Assembly: GCF_016909155.1 (NCBI RefSeq)
Contig: NZ_JAFBFG010000001.1
Span: 248,001-312,000, forward strand
Source: Chryseomicrobium aureum
Lineage (GTDB): Bacteria > Bacillota > Bacilli > Bacillales_A > Planococcaceae
DNA: 64,000 nucleotides
Direction of reading: 5' to 3'
Shown here: positions 6,302 through 16,379 of the stretch, piece by piece
How the letters are laid out: each line of letters opens with the position of its first letter
How positions within the stretch are numbered: the first letter of the stretch is position 1
Notes under the pieces: generated by a model
The model's database searches: none
Told to the model about the DNA's origin: nothing
What the model saw: only the letters and a program-made list of their open reading frames with translations
Program-made: the position numbers and the translations under genes

Positions 6302-8339
6302 CCTTTTGCATGAGCCACTCACCATTTTAAAAGGTGTTGGGAAAGCAACTGCAGAAGCATTACAAGAATTGGGCATCTCCACATTGGAAGATGTCCTCTT
6401 CACATTTCCCACCCGACATGAAGATTTTCGATTAAAAGATCTGACCCTGACCGATCACAATGAACGAGTAACAATTGAAGGCCGGATTGAGAGTGACCCA
6501 ACTATCCTTTTTATGGGGAAAAAATCAAGACTACAAGTGAAAGTGCTGACAGGAAGACACTTGATTAAAGCGGTGTTTTTTAACCAGCCTTATTTAAAAG
6601 CCAAGTTTATACCAGGTGAAATCGTGACGATTTCCGGTAAATGGGACAAAGGCCGTCAAGTTATTCAAGCTTCTGCGCATCAGCTTGGGCCTCGTACAGA
6701 TGATCATGATTTTGAACCTGTCTACAGTTTAAAAGGGCGTGTGACTCAAAAAGTATTCCGTAGACTACTGACGCAAGCATTTGAATTAACGAAAGAAGAA
6801 CTTGTGGACCCATTGCCGGAGTCTGTTCGTGAGTCGTATCGGTTACCGAACTTATACGAAGCGCTTCAAGCTATCCATTTCCCAGAAGATGCAGCGCAGA
6901 CAAAGAATGCACGTCGACGTTTTGTGTATGAAGAATTGTTGCAATTTCAATTAAAAATGCAAGCATTGAAAAAAATTCGAAAAGATGCGAATGTCGGTCG
7001 ACCCGTCGAGTATGATCCGCTACTCATCAAGAGTTTTGTAGCTTCTCTTCCGTATGAATTAACGGGTGCACAAAATCGAGCCGTGGATGAAATCTTAAAA
7101 GATTTACGGGCGCCCTACCAAATGAATCGATTGCTTCAAGGAGATGTTGGATCAGGAAAAACAGTCGTTGCTGCGATCACAATCATTGCGGCGTATAGTG
7201 CAGGGATGCAAGGGGCCATCATGGCACCGACAGAGATTCTAACTGAACAACATGCCAACGCATTCTTTGATTGGTTCTCTCCGCTTGGCATTCAGGTTGC
7301 ATTATTGACGGGCTCGACGAAAGCGAAGATGAAGCGCCAGATTCTAGAAGGGTTGCAAACAGGGGAGATCGATGTCGTCATTGGGACGCATGCGTTGATT
7401 CAACCTGACGTTCAATTTAAAAACTTAGGTGTAGTCGTCACAGATGAGCAACACCGTTTTGGAGTAGAACAGCGCCGCGTGTTAAAACAAAAAGGTCTAG
7501 AGCCCGATGTCTTGTTCATGACCGCTACACCTATTCCTCGAACACTGGCAATCACAGCGTTTGGAGAGATGGATGTAACAATCGTTGATGAAATGCCAGC
7601 AGGTCGAAAGCCAATTGAAACGTATTGGGTGAAAGAACAGCAATTGCCTGCATTATTGTCTCGCCTAAAAAAAGAGCTGATTGCTGGGAGGCAAGCGTAT
7701 GTAATCTGTCCTCTCATTGAAGAGTCCGATAAATTGGATCTACAAAACGTACTCGATATCTTCCATGAATTGCAGGCTTATTATGAACCTGAGTTCAAAG
7801 TGGAATTGATGCACGGGAAATTACCTTCCGATGAAAAAGACGCTGTCATGCAAAAGTTTTCGGACAATGAAAGTCAAATTCTCGTGTCGACAACAGTTGT
7901 GGAAGTAGGCGTAAACATTCCGAACGCGACGTTCATGATGATTTTTGACGCTGAGCGGTTCGGCCTTGCACAGCTCCATCAACTGAGAGGAAGAGTAGGT
8001 CGAGGAGATCATCAGTCATATTGTGTGTTAATCGCTGATCCAAAGACTGAAGTGGGGAAAGAGCGGATGACATCGATGACAGAAACGACCGACGGTTTCG
8101 CGCTTGCTGAAAAAGATTTAGAACTTCGGGGGCCTGGAGACTTTTTTGGGAGAAAGCAAAGTGGGATGCCTGAATTCAAAGTAGCAGATCTTGTGCATGA
8201 TTACCGGGCACTCCAAACAGCTCGGGAAGACGCAGAAAGATTAGTGGATAGCCAGTATTTCTGGCACTCAGAAGAGTGGAGTCTGATTCGGGCAAAGCTT
8301 GAGCAATCAGGTATTTTGGAAGGCCAGCGAATCGATTGA
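6291..8339 (+). CDS. recG: ATP-dependent DNA helicase RecG
   Basis: Branch-migration helicase that remodels stalled forks and Holliday junctions. 682 aa from the GTG at 6291, equal to B. subtilis RecG; the frame extends to GTG 6273, but 6291 is preferred because it gives the family-length N-terminus and lies 12 nt after GGTGGAG. Order: N-terminal wedge/OB domain (KGVGKATAEALQELG, then residues 50-150), Walker A GDVGSGKTVVA about residue 284, DExx box TDEQHRFG, TATPIPRT, and the helicase-C QLRGRVGRG. It is translated from within the end of sdaAA. Confidence 0.95.
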   Translation: MNNNLLHEPLTILKGVGKATAEALQELGISTLEDVLFTFPTRHEDFRLKDLTLTDHNERVTIEGRIESDPTILFMGKKSRLQVKVLTGRHLIKAVFFNQPYLKAKFIPGEIVTISGKWDKGRQVIQASAHQLGPRTDDHDFEPVYSLKGRVTQKVFRRLLTQAFELTKEELVDPLPESVRESYRLPNLYEALQAIHFPEDAAQTKNARRRFVYEELLQFQLKMQALKKIRKDANVGRPVEYDPLLIKSFVASLPYELTGAQNRAVDEILKDLRAPYQMNRLLQGDVGSGKTVVAAITIIAAYSAGMQGAIMAPTEILTEQHANAFFDWFSPLGIQVALLTGSTKAKMKRQILEGLQTGEIDVVIGTHALIQPDVQFKNLGVVVTDEQHRFGVEQRRVLKQKGLEPDVLFMTATPIPRTLAITAFGEMDVTIVDEMPAGRKPIETYWVKEQQLPALLSRLKKELIAGRQAYVICPLIEESDKLDLQNVLDIFHELQAYYEPEFKVELMHGKLPSDEKDAVMQKFSDNESQILVSTTVVEVGVNIPNATFMMIFDAERFGLAQLHQLRGRVGRGDHQSYCVLIADPKTEVGKERMTSMTETTDGFALAEKDLELRGPGDFFGRKQSGMPEFKVADLVHDYRALQTAREDAERLVDSQYFWHSEEWSLIRAKLEQSGILEGQRID

Positions 8340-8379
8340 GAATGCAAAGAACGAAACAGTTCTTGCATTCTTTTTTTTC
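8339..8379 (+). terminator. Intrinsic terminator of recG
   Basis: GAATGCAA.GAAC / GTTC.TTGCATTC stem followed by eight T. Its 3' arm supplies the -35 hexamer of the fapR promoter (TTGCAT at 8363). Confidence 0.9.
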
Positions 8380-8391
8380 TATTTATATACT
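8363..8391 (+). promoter_or_regulatory. Sigma-A promoter of the fapR operon
   Basis: TTGCAT, 17 bp, TATACT. The -35 lies in the descending arm of the recG terminator, and the expected start point (near 8398) falls inside the FapR operator. Confidence 0.75.
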
Positions 8392-8394
8392 GAT

Positions 8395-8413
8395 ATTAGT
8401 ACCAAGTGCTAAA
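8395..8413 (+). promoter_or_regulatory. FapR operator
   Basis: TTAGTACCAAGTGCTAA (8396-8412) is a near match to the known FapR palindrome TTAGTACCTNNTACTAA. It overlaps the predicted transcription start, so binding would block initiation; malonyl-CoA is the known inducer. This points to autoregulation of fapR and control of the downstream fatty-acid genes. Confidence 0.88.
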
Positions 8414-8426
8414 AGAGGTGATAATC

Positions 8427-9005
8427 ATGCGCTATTCCAAAAAAGAAAGACAATCGGGGCTGAAAACAATGTTGGATGAAAACCCGTTTATAACTGACGA
8501 ACAACTTGCCACACATTTTACGGTGAGTGTACAAACGATTCGTTTGGACCGCATGGAACTATCCATTCCCGAACTTCGTGAACGGATCAAGCATGTAGCA
8601 ACGGATAGGCTGTCAACGGTACGCTCTCTGACAGAAGATGACGTGATTGGCGAGATTATTGACTTATCACTTGGTGAATCGGCAATTTCCATGCTTGAGA
8701 TTGGCGGGGAGCATGTCTTCCAAACCCGCAACATTGCGCGAGGGCATCATTTGTTTGCGCAAGCCAACTCATTAGCAGTCGCATTACTGGATGATGAACT
8801 TGCGTTGACGAAAAAGGCGACCATACACTTCGTCAAACAAGTGAAAAAAGGAGATCGAGTAGTTGCGAAAGCTCGTGTATTAGAGCGGTCAAATGAACGA
8901 AACTCCATCATTCATGTCATCAGTAAAGTTCATCAGGAAAAAGTATTTGAAGGGGAATTTGAGATGTACCACGTTTCCCAATCCAAAGAGAAGGTGACAA
9001 AATGA
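8427..9005 (+). CDS. fapR: Transcription factor FapR, repressor of fatty-acid biosynthesis
   Basis: 192 aa. The N-terminal helix-turn-helix (residues about 10-50, [21 protein letters not shown]) binds the operator; the C-terminal hot-dog thioesterase-like domain (residues about 70-185) senses malonyl-CoA. ATG 8427 is chosen over the in-frame GTG at 8406 because it follows AGAGGTG and the GTG lies inside the operator. The stop overlaps the plsX start (ATGA, 9002-9005). Confidence 0.95.
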   Translation: MRYSKKERQSGLKTMLDENPFITDEQLATHFTVSVQTIRLDRMELSIPELRERIKHVATDRLSTVRSLTEDDVIGEIIDLSLGESAISMLEIGGEHVFQTRNIARGHHLFAQANSLAVALLDDELALTKKATIHFVKQVKKGDRVVAKARVLERSNERNSIIHVISKVHQEKVFEGEFEMYHVSQSKEKVTK

Positions 9006-9994
9006 AACTTGCATTAGACGCAATGGGTGGCGATAACGCACCTGGTGAAATTATTAAAGGCGCCTACCGTGCACTCGATGAATTTCAAGATATTGAGATT
9101 ATGTTGTATGGTATCGAGCAAGAAATGACGCCGTACCTTAAACAACATGATCGCTTGAAAGTAATTCCAACAACTGAAAAGATTGAAGCGACGGATGAGC
9201 CTGTTCGTGCGATTCGTCGCAAAAAAGACGCTTCGATGGTCCGGATGGCACAAGCTGTGAAAGACGAGGAGGTGCATGCTGCGATTTCTGCTGGGAACAC
9301 GGGCGCGTTAATGGCATCTGGCTTGTTCATTGTTGGCCGTATACCTGGTATCGAGCGACCTGCCCTAGCACCAACTCTTCCAACGATAGATGGGAAGGGG
9401 TTTGTCATGTTAGATCTTGGTGCGAATGCGGATGCCAAGCCGGAGCACTTAGTGCAATACGCGGTGATGGGAAGTATTTATGCTAAAAATGTTCGGTCTA
9501 TCGAAAAGCCGCGTGTAGGGTTACTAAATATCGGTACAGAGCCTGGTAAAGGAAATGACTTAACAAAACAAGCCTATAAACTGTTGGAAGAGGCACCTAT
9601 CCATTTCATTGGAAACGTTGAAGCACGTGACCTGTTGGACGGAGTAGCGGATGTTGTTGTGACGGACGGATTCACAGGCAACATGGTACTAAAGACAATC
9701 GAAGGAACTGCAGGTAGTTTATTTAAAATGTTGAAACAAACATTTATGAAGTCAACCAAGACAAAACTGGCTGCTGCTCTTGTGAAAAATGATTTATCGG
9801 ATTTAAAAGGGTTGATGGATTATACAGAGTACGGTGGAGCAGGACTGTTTGGTCTCAATGCACCGGTGATCAAAGCACATGGCTCTTCTAATGAAAATGC
9901 TATCTTCCACGCCATTCGCCAAGCTCGTACGATGGTGGAATGGGATGTAAGTGGCGTGATCGCGGAAACCATTCGAAAGGAAACTGAACAATGA
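9002..9994 (+). CDS. plsX: Phosphate acyltransferase PlsX
   Basis: 330 aa. Converts acyl-ACP to acyl-phosphate, the donor for PlsY at the first step of phospholipid synthesis; peripheral membrane enzyme. It starts with the family signature DAMGGDNAP and carries [29 protein letters not shown] and [15 protein letters not shown] overlaps on both sides (fapR and fabD) indicate tight translational coupling. Acyl-phosphate is also the product of the FakA/FakB system encoded upstream. Confidence 0.96.
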   Translation: MKLALDAMGGDNAPGEIIKGAYRALDEFQDIEIMLYGIEQEMTPYLKQHDRLKVIPTTEKIEATDEPVRAIRRKKDASMVRMAQAVKDEEVHAAISAGNTGALMASGLFIVGRIPGIERPALAPTLPTIDGKGFVMLDLGANADAKPEHLVQYAVMGSIYAKNVRSIEKPRVGLLNIGTEPGKGNDLTKQAYKLLEEAPIHFIGNVEARDLLDGVADVVVTDGFTGNMVLKTIEGTAGSLFKMLKQTFMKSTKTKLAAALVKNDLSDLKGLMDYTEYGGAGLFGLNAPVIKAHGSSNENAIFHAIRQARTMVEWDVSGVIAETIRKETEQ

Positions 9995-10935
9995 AGGTAG
10001 CATTTGTATTCCCAGGGCAAGGTTCTCAATCTGTCGGTATGGCAAAAGACCTTGTTGAGAACTTTAAAAAGTATGACCAGTACTTGACGACAGCTGAAAA
10101 AGCAATGGGTATTCCCATCTCGAACTTAATGTTTGAAGGACCACTTGAAGAATTAACAAAAACGTATCACGCACAACCGGCTCTTCTTCTAAGTAGTACA
10201 ATCGCTGCGTCTATTCTTATGGAAAACGGCTTGAAGCCCGACTATATGGCGGGGCACTCCCTTGGGGAATATTCAGCACTTGTGATGGCGGGGGTTCTCT
10301 CTGTTCAAGACGGTGCATCAATCGTTCACAAACGTGGGAAATTCATGAACGAAGCCGTTCCTGCAGGACAAGGTGCAATGGCAGCGATTCTTGGTATGGC
10401 CGCTGACGATTTAGCAACTGTAACAGAAGCTGTTACTACTGAAGGTCACTCTGTACAAGTGGCAAACTTGAACTGTCCGGGCCAAATTGTCATTTCAGGT
10501 ACTGCTGAAGGCGTAAAATTAGCGTCTGAGCGAGCAAAAGATCATGGAGCAAAGCGCGCAATTCCACTCTCGGTTAGTGGGCCTTTTCATTCATCATTAA
10601 TGCGTCCGGCTGCAACCAAGCTAGGTGTTGAGTTAGCGATGATTCCACTACGTGAACCAAAAGTGCCGATTATTGCAAACGTTACAGCAAAGCCGGTTGA
10701 AAGTGCAGATGAAATTCGCAAACTATTGATAGAACAAGTAACGGCTCCTGTTCGATGGGAAGAATCTATACGAACGATGCTGGATTTAGGTGTCGATACA
10801 TTCATTGAGTGTGGACCAGGAAATGTATTATCAGGATTAATTAAGAAAATTGACCGATCTGTAACGACTTATTCAGTGTTCGATACACTCAGTCTCACCA
10901 ATACGTTGTACCATTTGAAAGGAGATTCACAATGA
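9991..10935 (+). CDS. fabD: Malonyl-CoA:ACP transacylase
   Basis: 314 aa. Loads malonyl groups from CoA onto acyl carrier protein for type II fatty-acid synthesis. Motifs: FPGQGSQ at the N-terminus, nucleophile Ser90 in [10 protein letters not shown], a central arginine-bearing KRGKFMNEA segment and GPFHSSLM with the catalytic His near residue 199. Overlaps plsX and fabG by 4 nt each. Confidence 0.96.
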   Translation: MKVAFVFPGQGSQSVGMAKDLVENFKKYDQYLTTAEKAMGIPISNLMFEGPLEELTKTYHAQPALLLSSTIAASILMENGLKPDYMAGHSLGEYSALVMAGVLSVQDGASIVHKRGKFMNEAVPAGQGAMAAILGMAADDLATVTEAVTTEGHSVQVANLNCPGQIVISGTAEGVKLASERAKDHGAKRAIPLSVSGPFHSSLMRPAATKLGVELAMIPLREPKVPIIANVTAKPVESADEIRKLLIEQVTAPVRWEESIRTMLDLGVDTFIECGPGNVLSGLIKKIDRSVTTYSVFDTLSLTNTLYHLKGDSQ

Positions 10936-11675
10936 GCTTACAAGGAAAAACTGCCGTTGTAACGGGTGCATCCCGCGGAATCGGAAGTGAGATTGCAAAA
11001 GATTTGGCTGCACGAGGTGCTCAAGTGGTTGTCAATTATAGTGGGAGCAAAGAGAAAGCGGAATCCGTTGTGGCGGAAATCACACAAGCTGGTGGCCAAG
11101 CGATTGCTGTGCAAGCGTCTGTTTCAAACGCAGATGATGTCACAGCACTGATGAAAGCTTCACTTGATGCATACGGTTCTATCGACATCCTTGTAAACAA
11201 TGCGGGAATCACGCGTGATAATTTGCTAATGCGTATGAAAGACAGTGAGTGGGACGATGTGATCGACACAAACCTCAAAGGTGTGTTTTTAACGACAAAA
11301 GCTGTTACGCGTCAAATGATGAAGCAACGCAAAGGACGTATCATCAATATCTCCTCAATCGTCGGTGCATCTGGGAATCCGGGTCAGACGAATTATGTAG
11401 CTGCTAAAGCGGGTGTCGTCGGCATGACAAAGTCTGTCGCACTCGAACTTGCATCACGCAATATTACAGTCAATGCGATTGCTCCAGGGTTCATTGAAAC
11501 AGAGATGACGGATTCACTACCTGAAGAGATCAAATCCGCAATGCTTGCACAGATTCCACTCGGCCATTTTGGCACTGCAAAAGATATTGCAGCAGCTGTT
11601 GCATTTTTAGCTTCGGATGAAGCTACATATATTACAGGGCAAACACTCCATGTCAACGGTGGAATGTACATGTAA
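10932..11675 (+). CDS. fabG: 3-oxoacyl-[ACP] reductase
   Basis: 247-aa short-chain dehydrogenase; reduces beta-ketoacyl-ACP with NADPH. Shows the cofactor loop TGASRGIG (residues 12-19), NNAG near residue 89, and the catalytic Tyr155-x3-Lys159 (YVAAK). The C-terminal [14 protein letters not shown] is typical of FabG. Start overlaps the fabD stop. Confidence 0.96.
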   Translation: MSLQGKTAVVTGASRGIGSEIAKDLAARGAQVVVNYSGSKEKAESVVAEITQAGGQAIAVQASVSNADDVTALMKASLDAYGSIDILVNNAGITRDNLLMRMKDSEWDDVIDTNLKGVFLTTKAVTRQMMKQRKGRIINISSIVGASGNPGQTNYVAAKAGVVGMTKSVALELASRNITVNAIAPGFIETEMTDSLPEEIKSAMLAQIPLGHFGTAKDIAAAVAFLASDEATYITGQTLHVNGGMYM

Positions 11676-11727
11676 TCTAGGCAAGACGCAGGTTTTTGCG
11701 TATACTAATGAGGGGAGGTGACATGAA

Positions 11728-11967
11728 ATGTCAACAGTATTAGAACGCGTAACAAAAGTCATCGTAGACCGCCTTGGTGTCGATGAGAGCGAAGTGAAAA
11801 TGGAAGCTTCTTTCCGTGAAGATTTAGGCGCTGATTCATTAGACGTAGTTGAACTTGTAATGGAGCTTGAAGATGAGTTCGACATGGAAATCTCTGATGA
11901 GGAAGCTGAAAATATTTCAACTGTAGGTTCTGCAGTAACGTACATTGAAGGTAAATTAGGCGAATAA
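11728..11967 (+). CDS. acpP: Acyl carrier protein
   Basis: 79-aa acidic carrier of growing acyl chains. The phosphopantetheine attachment serine is Ser37 in [11 protein letters not shown] strong ribosome site (GGGGAGGTG) lies before the ATG. The 52-bp gap after fabG holds a TATACT box at 11700-11705, so acpP may have extra transcription of its own, fitting its high required level. Confidence 0.97.
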   Translation: MSTVLERVTKVIVDRLGVDESEVKMEASFREDLGADSLDVVELVMELEDEFDMEISDEEAENISTVGSAVTYIEGKLGE

Positions 11968-11977
11968 AGAAACGTAG

Positions 11978-12010
11978 CCAGAGAGTGCAGACTCTCTGGT
12001 TTTTCTTTTT
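11978..12010 (+). terminator. Intrinsic terminator after acpP
   Basis: Perfect 9-bp stem CCAGAGAGT / ACTCTCTGG, loop GCAG, then a T-rich tail. Ends the FapR operon. Confidence 0.92.
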
Positions 12011-12083
12011 TAGGCCGAGACTATGCAAGGCTTGTAATAAACAGTAAACTAAGAAGGATAGACATGTAGAAAGGCTGAGGCAA

Positions 12084-12818
12084 ATGAAGGAATCGAAGAA
12101 AAAACCAGTGTACAGTGCAGAGGCAAAAGCAAAAGTGGCCGAGTTTCAAAAACAAACAGAATTTGTATTTACAAATGAAAGTCTATTGTTTGAAGCGTTC
12201 ACGCATTCATCTTATGTAAATGAACACCGCAGAAAATCGTTTATTGACAATGAACGGTTGGAGTTTCTTGGTGATGCCGTACTCGAACTAGCAGTATCCC
12301 AATACCTTTTCCATCGTTATCCGAAAATGACCGAGGGAGAGTTGACGAAACTTCGTGCGTCGATTGTCTGTGAACCGTCCCTTGTTCATTTGGCAAATGA
12401 GTTGGATCTTGGCTCGTATATTTTGCTTGGCAAAGGAGAAGAGAATACGGGTGGGCGTAATCGTCCTGCGCTTCTAGCGGATGTATTTGAAGCATTAGTA
12501 GGCGCTTTGTATCTCGATCAAGGATTAGATAAAGTCACTGAGCTTCTGGAAACTGTGATGTTCCCAAAAGTTGAAGTGGGAGCATTTTCAAAAGTCTCGG
12601 ACTACAAGAGTCAACTTCAAGAGCTTGTCCAGCAAGACAATTCTGGACAATTGAAGTATGAAATCATTGAAGAAAAAGGTCCCGCTCACAATCGTATCTT
12701 CATCTCACAGGTGTCTTTAGATGCAGACCCTCTTGGAGAAGGTAGCGGAAGGTCAAAAAAAGAAGCGGAGCAACAAGCTGCGCAACTGGCAATACAGAAA
12801 TTAAAGGCGGATGAGTAA
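12084..12818 (+). CDS. rnc: Ribonuclease III
   Basis: 244 aa. Cleaves double-stranded RNA, including rRNA precursors and antisense duplexes. The N-terminal endonuclease domain has the signature [13 protein letters not shown] (about residues 56-68) with the catalytic acidic residues; the C-terminal dsRNA-binding domain runs from about residue 168 (DYKSQLQE) to [15 protein letters not shown]. It is separated from smc by two bases; rnc-smc-ftsY is conserved in Bacillales. Confidence 0.96.
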   Translation: MKESKKKPVYSAEAKAKVAEFQKQTEFVFTNESLLFEAFTHSSYVNEHRRKSFIDNERLEFLGDAVLELAVSQYLFHRYPKMTEGELTKLRASIVCEPSLVHLANELDLGSYILLGKGEENTGGRNRPALLADVFEALVGALYLDQGLDKVTELLETVMFPKVEVGAFSKVSDYKSQLQELVQQDNSGQLKYEIIEEKGPAHNRIFISQVSLDADPLGEGSGRSKKEAEQQAAQLAIQKLKADE

Positions 12819-12820
12819 GT

Positions 12821-15800
12821 ATGTTTTTAAAGAGGCTTGAAATTGTAGGCTTCAAATCGTTTGCAGAACGCATTGCAGTGGACTTTGTTCCAGGTGTGAC
12901 AGCAGTCGTCGGACCAAACGGAAGCGGTAAAAGCAATATTACAGACGCGATTCGTTGGGTACTTGGTGAACAATCTGCTAAATCGTTGCGTGGAACTAAG
13001 ATGGAAGACGTCATTTTTGCAGGGAGTGACTCCCGCAAACCACTCAACTTTGCAGAAGTCACGCTCGTTCTAGATAACCAGTCCAAAGCGCTGCATACCG
13101 AGTATGCGGAAGTGAGTGTGACGAGACGCGTTTACCGTTCAGGAGATTCCGATTACCTACTGAACCGTCAAACTTGTCGTTTAAAAGACATTACGGAACT
13201 GTTCATGGATTCAGGGTTAGGGCGTGAAGCCTTTTCGATTATCTCGCAAGGAAAAGTCGATGAAATTCTAAACAGTAAGGCAGAAGATCGTCGCGCGATA
13301 TTCGAAGAAACAGCAGGCGTTCTAAAATACAAACAGCGGAAACGAAAAGCAGAATTTAAATTAATTGAAACAGATGACAACTTAAACCGGGTATTGGATA
13401 TTTTGCATGAGTTAGAAGGGCGTATTGAGCCGCTTCAAATTCAGTCATCCATTGCGAAGGATTATTTGGCATTCGCTGAAGAGCTTCGAACACGTGAAGT
13501 AAGTTTGGCCTTATTCGACATTGAACAGGCTGAGGATCAATTGGAAGTCCTTGCAAAACATGCAGAAGAAGTAGCAAAAGAAGTCCAGTCTACACGTACT
13601 CAAAAAGAAGAACTCGTTCTTCATCTTACACAAGCGCGTTCACAACTTTCACAACTTGAAGAATCACTCGATACGCTTCAAGATGAGGCTGTTACAATTT
13701 CTACAACTTTAGAGCGTCAAGAAGGAAGAAAGCTAGTCTTAGAAGAAAAACAAAATAATCGGAAACAACAAATAGAAAAGCTTCAAGCTTCACTTGCGGT
13801 CGCAAAACAAGAAGCAAAACAGCTAGAAGAGAAACATGAACAACTAGAGATGCAAAAAAAGGAGCAAGCGAAAAAAATAAAAGAGTTGCGTGATACACGT
13901 AACCAGCTCGAGCAAATTCTACATACGTCTGAAGAAGATTTAGAAGTGCAAGTAGAGACATTAAAAGCGGATTATATAGAACTCTTAAATGAATCCGCGG
14001 CACTAAAGAACGAGCAACGAATTTTAGAACAGCAAACAGAAAAGCAAAAGCTCCATTATGCTCGTTTCTCAACGGATTTAAAAGAAATCGAGCGTCAACT
14101 GGACGAGGCGAGAAATGCCCACAACCTTGCTAATGCTTCAAAAGAGCAACTCGATCACAAGCTCGAGCAGGCCTTATTAGCATTTAAAGAAAAAAAAGTG
14201 GTCTATGATGATGTTTCACAATCGTATGAAAAGAAACGACAACTTCTCTTTGATGGCTATCAACAACTTCATCAGCTTCGTGCAAAACGAGACTCCCTTG
14301 TAGAATTAGAATCGGAATTCAGTGGCTATTTCCAAGGTGTGAGAGAATTATTAAAACAACGAAATGAAGAGAGGTTTAACGGCATTCGTGGAGCTGTCGC
14401 GGAACTATTAGATATCCCTACAGCATATGTAACGGCCATCGACACAGCTATCGGAGGCCAAGCACAACATGTTGTAACGGATACTACACGTGATGCGCAG
14501 CATGCAATTGCCTATCTGAAACAACAGCGATTAGGGAGAGCAACATTCCTTCCGATGGATGTTATAAAGCCACGTCAACTTCCAGATTTTCAGTTGAAAA
14601 AGCTTGAAAATCATGCGGCATTTGTAGCAACGGCAAATACGCTAGTTTCCTGTGAACCGGAATATCGTCCTATTCGAGATAATCTACTCGGGACTATTGT
14701 GGTCGCAAAGGACTTGAATGGTGCATCTCAACTGGCAAAGCTGATCAACCACAGTGCACGAATTGTTACTCTAGATGGCGATATCGTTCACCCTGGAGGG
14801 TCATTGACAGGCGGAACTACGAAAAAGCAAAGTTCAGTGTTCTCAAGGAAAGCAGACCTTGAGAACTATTCTACGCTCGTTGTGAAACTAGAGGCAGACC
14901 TCGCACGTGCTGAGCAACAGGTGGCAGATTTTAAACGCAAGAAGGACCAGCTTGAAACAGAACTTGAAACACTTCGGTCCTCTGGTGAAGAACTCCGCAG
15001 CAATCAACAACAAGTTTATTCTGAAGCTGCCAGCGCAGAAAACTTAGTCGAAAAATGGCAAGACAAAAAAGATATGTTTCATCTGCAACAGCAAGAACAT
15101 GGAGATGACCAACAACAAGCGACAACTCGTTTAAATGAAATTGAGCAATTACTAGCAGAGAGATCACAGAAGGCGCAGTCCATACAGAGTCAAATTGATG
15201 AGTTGACGGCTCTAAAGTCTAAGACGGTGGAACAGAAAGACGCGATTCAAAACCAACTGGGAACTGTGATCACAGAAGTTGCGCTTGCAAGTGAACGGGC
15301 ACACCAACTTGATCGAGAATTAACCGCATTGTCTGAGTCTATCGCGAAGGCGACTACACAGATTACAAGTTGGGAAGAAGAACTAGCATGGTATCAAACA
15401 GGTCATGAAGGGCAGACAGCCGAAGAATTAGCTGCAGAAATCGGGCAGTTGGTGATCTCTCGTAATTCCTTGCAAACAACGATTCAGTCCGTACGGGAAA
15501 AGCGTAAAGAGCTAAATCATCAAGTGCGCGCCGCCGAGTTAGAAGAAGAAGCGGTATCCGAACGTCTGCACACGCTATCCGTGCAACACGAGAAGTTGAA
15601 CATGCAAAACGAACAACTAGAATCTAGCTTGGCGAGCTATTATTCTGTGTTAGAAGATGACTATGAACTGACGTATGAAGATGCGAAACAGACATTCTCA
15701 CTACCGGAAGATAGTGATCGTGAGCGCTCTAAAGTTCGATTGTTAAAGCGTTCAATCGAAGAGTTGGGACCGGTAAACATCGCTGCCATAGAAGAGTTTG

Positions 15801-16366
15801 AGCAAGTCAACGAACGCTATCAGTTCTTAACAGAACAACGCAAAGACTTGATTGATGCAAAGGATACGCTTCATTCAGCGATTACAGAGATGGACGAGGA
15901 AATGACAGAACGTTTCAGCCGTACATTTTTTGAAATACAGAAACATTTCCGAGATGTTTTTCGTAAATTATTTGGAGGCGGACAAGCGGATCTCGTGTTG
16001 ACCGATCCAGAAAATATGCTTGAAACGGGAGTCGACATTGTCGCACAGCCTCCAGGCAAGAAATTACAAAATCTATCGCTACTATCGGGTGGAGAACGTG
16101 CACTGACAGCGATTGCACTTTTATTTGCCATTTTACAGACGCGTCCAGTACCGTTCTGTATTTTAGATGAAGTAGAAGCAGCGCTTGATGAAGCCAATGT
16201 CGTACGATACAGTGAGTATTTAAAGCAATTCTCGGGTGATACCCAATTTATTGTTATCACTCACCGCAAAGGGACGATGGAAGGTGCAGATGTTTTGTAC
16301 GGTGTGACAATGCAAGAGTCTGGTGTATCGAAATTAGTCTCAGTAAAATTAGAAGAATACGTATAA
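12821..16366 (+). CDS. smc: Chromosome segregation ATPase SMC
   Basis: 1181 aa. Forms the condensin-like complex with ScpA/ScpB that organises and segregates the nucleoid. Walker A GPNGSGKSN near residue 32; long coiled coil to about 500; hinge about 500-660 (SGYFQGVRELL ... LGRATFLPMDVI); second coiled coil; then the ABC signature LSGGERALTA near 1088 and Walker B CILDEVEAALDE near 1112. Length equals the family norm. Confidence 0.97.
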   Translation: MFLKRLEIVGFKSFAERIAVDFVPGVTAVVGPNGSGKSNITDAIRWVLGEQSAKSLRGTKMEDVIFAGSDSRKPLNFAEVTLVLDNQSKALHTEYAEVSVTRRVYRSGDSDYLLNRQTCRLKDITELFMDSGLGREAFSIISQGKVDEILNSKAEDRRAIFEETAGVLKYKQRKRKAEFKLIETDDNLNRVLDILHELEGRIEPLQIQSSIAKDYLAFAEELRTREVSLALFDIEQAEDQLEVLAKHAEEVAKEVQSTRTQKEELVLHLTQARSQLSQLEESLDTLQDEAVTISTTLERQEGRKLVLEEKQNNRKQQIEKLQASLAVAKQEAKQLEEKHEQLEMQKKEQAKKIKELRDTRNQLEQILHTSEEDLEVQVETLKADYIELLNESAALKNEQRILEQQTEKQKLHYARFSTDLKEIERQLDEARNAHNLANASKEQLDHKLEQALLAFKEKKVVYDDVSQSYEKKRQLLFDGYQQLHQLRAKRDSLVELESEFSGYFQGVRELLKQRNEERFNGIRGAVAELLDIPTAYVTAIDTAIGGQAQHVVTDTTRDAQHAIAYLKQQRLGRATFLPMDVIKPRQLPDFQLKKLENHAAFVATANTLVSCEPEYRPIRDNLLGTIVVAKDLNGASQLAKLINHSARIVTLDGDIVHPGGSLTGGTTKKQSSVFSRKADLENYSTLVVKLEADLARAEQQVADFKRKKDQLETELETLRSSGEELRSNQQQVYSEAASAENLVEKWQDKKDMFHLQQQEHGDDQQQATTRLNEIEQLLAERSQKAQSIQSQIDELTALKSKTVEQKDAIQNQLGTVITEVALASERAHQLDRELTALSESIAKATTQITSWEEELAWYQTGHEGQTAEELAAEIGQLVISRNSLQTTIQSVREKRKELNHQVRAAELEEEAVSERLHTLSVQHEKLNMQNEQLESSLASYYSVLEDDYELTYEDAKQTFSLPEDSDRERSKVRLLKRSIEELGPVNIAAIEEFEQVNERYQFLTEQRKDLIDAKDTLHSAITEMDEEMTERFSRTFFEIQKHFRDVFRKLFGGGQADLVLTDPENMLETGVDIVAQPPGKKLQNLSLLSGGERALTAIALLFAILQTRPVPFCILDEVEAALDEANVVRYSEYLKQFSGDTQFIVITHRKGTMEGADVLYGVTMQESGVSKLVSVKLEEYV

Positions 16367-16379
16367 GGGAAGGGTTAAC

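Noticed and set aside
5833-6318. 161-codon antisense frame in sdaAA
   Set aside because: Shadow of a conserved gene with strong codon bias; no ribosome site and no family resemblance.
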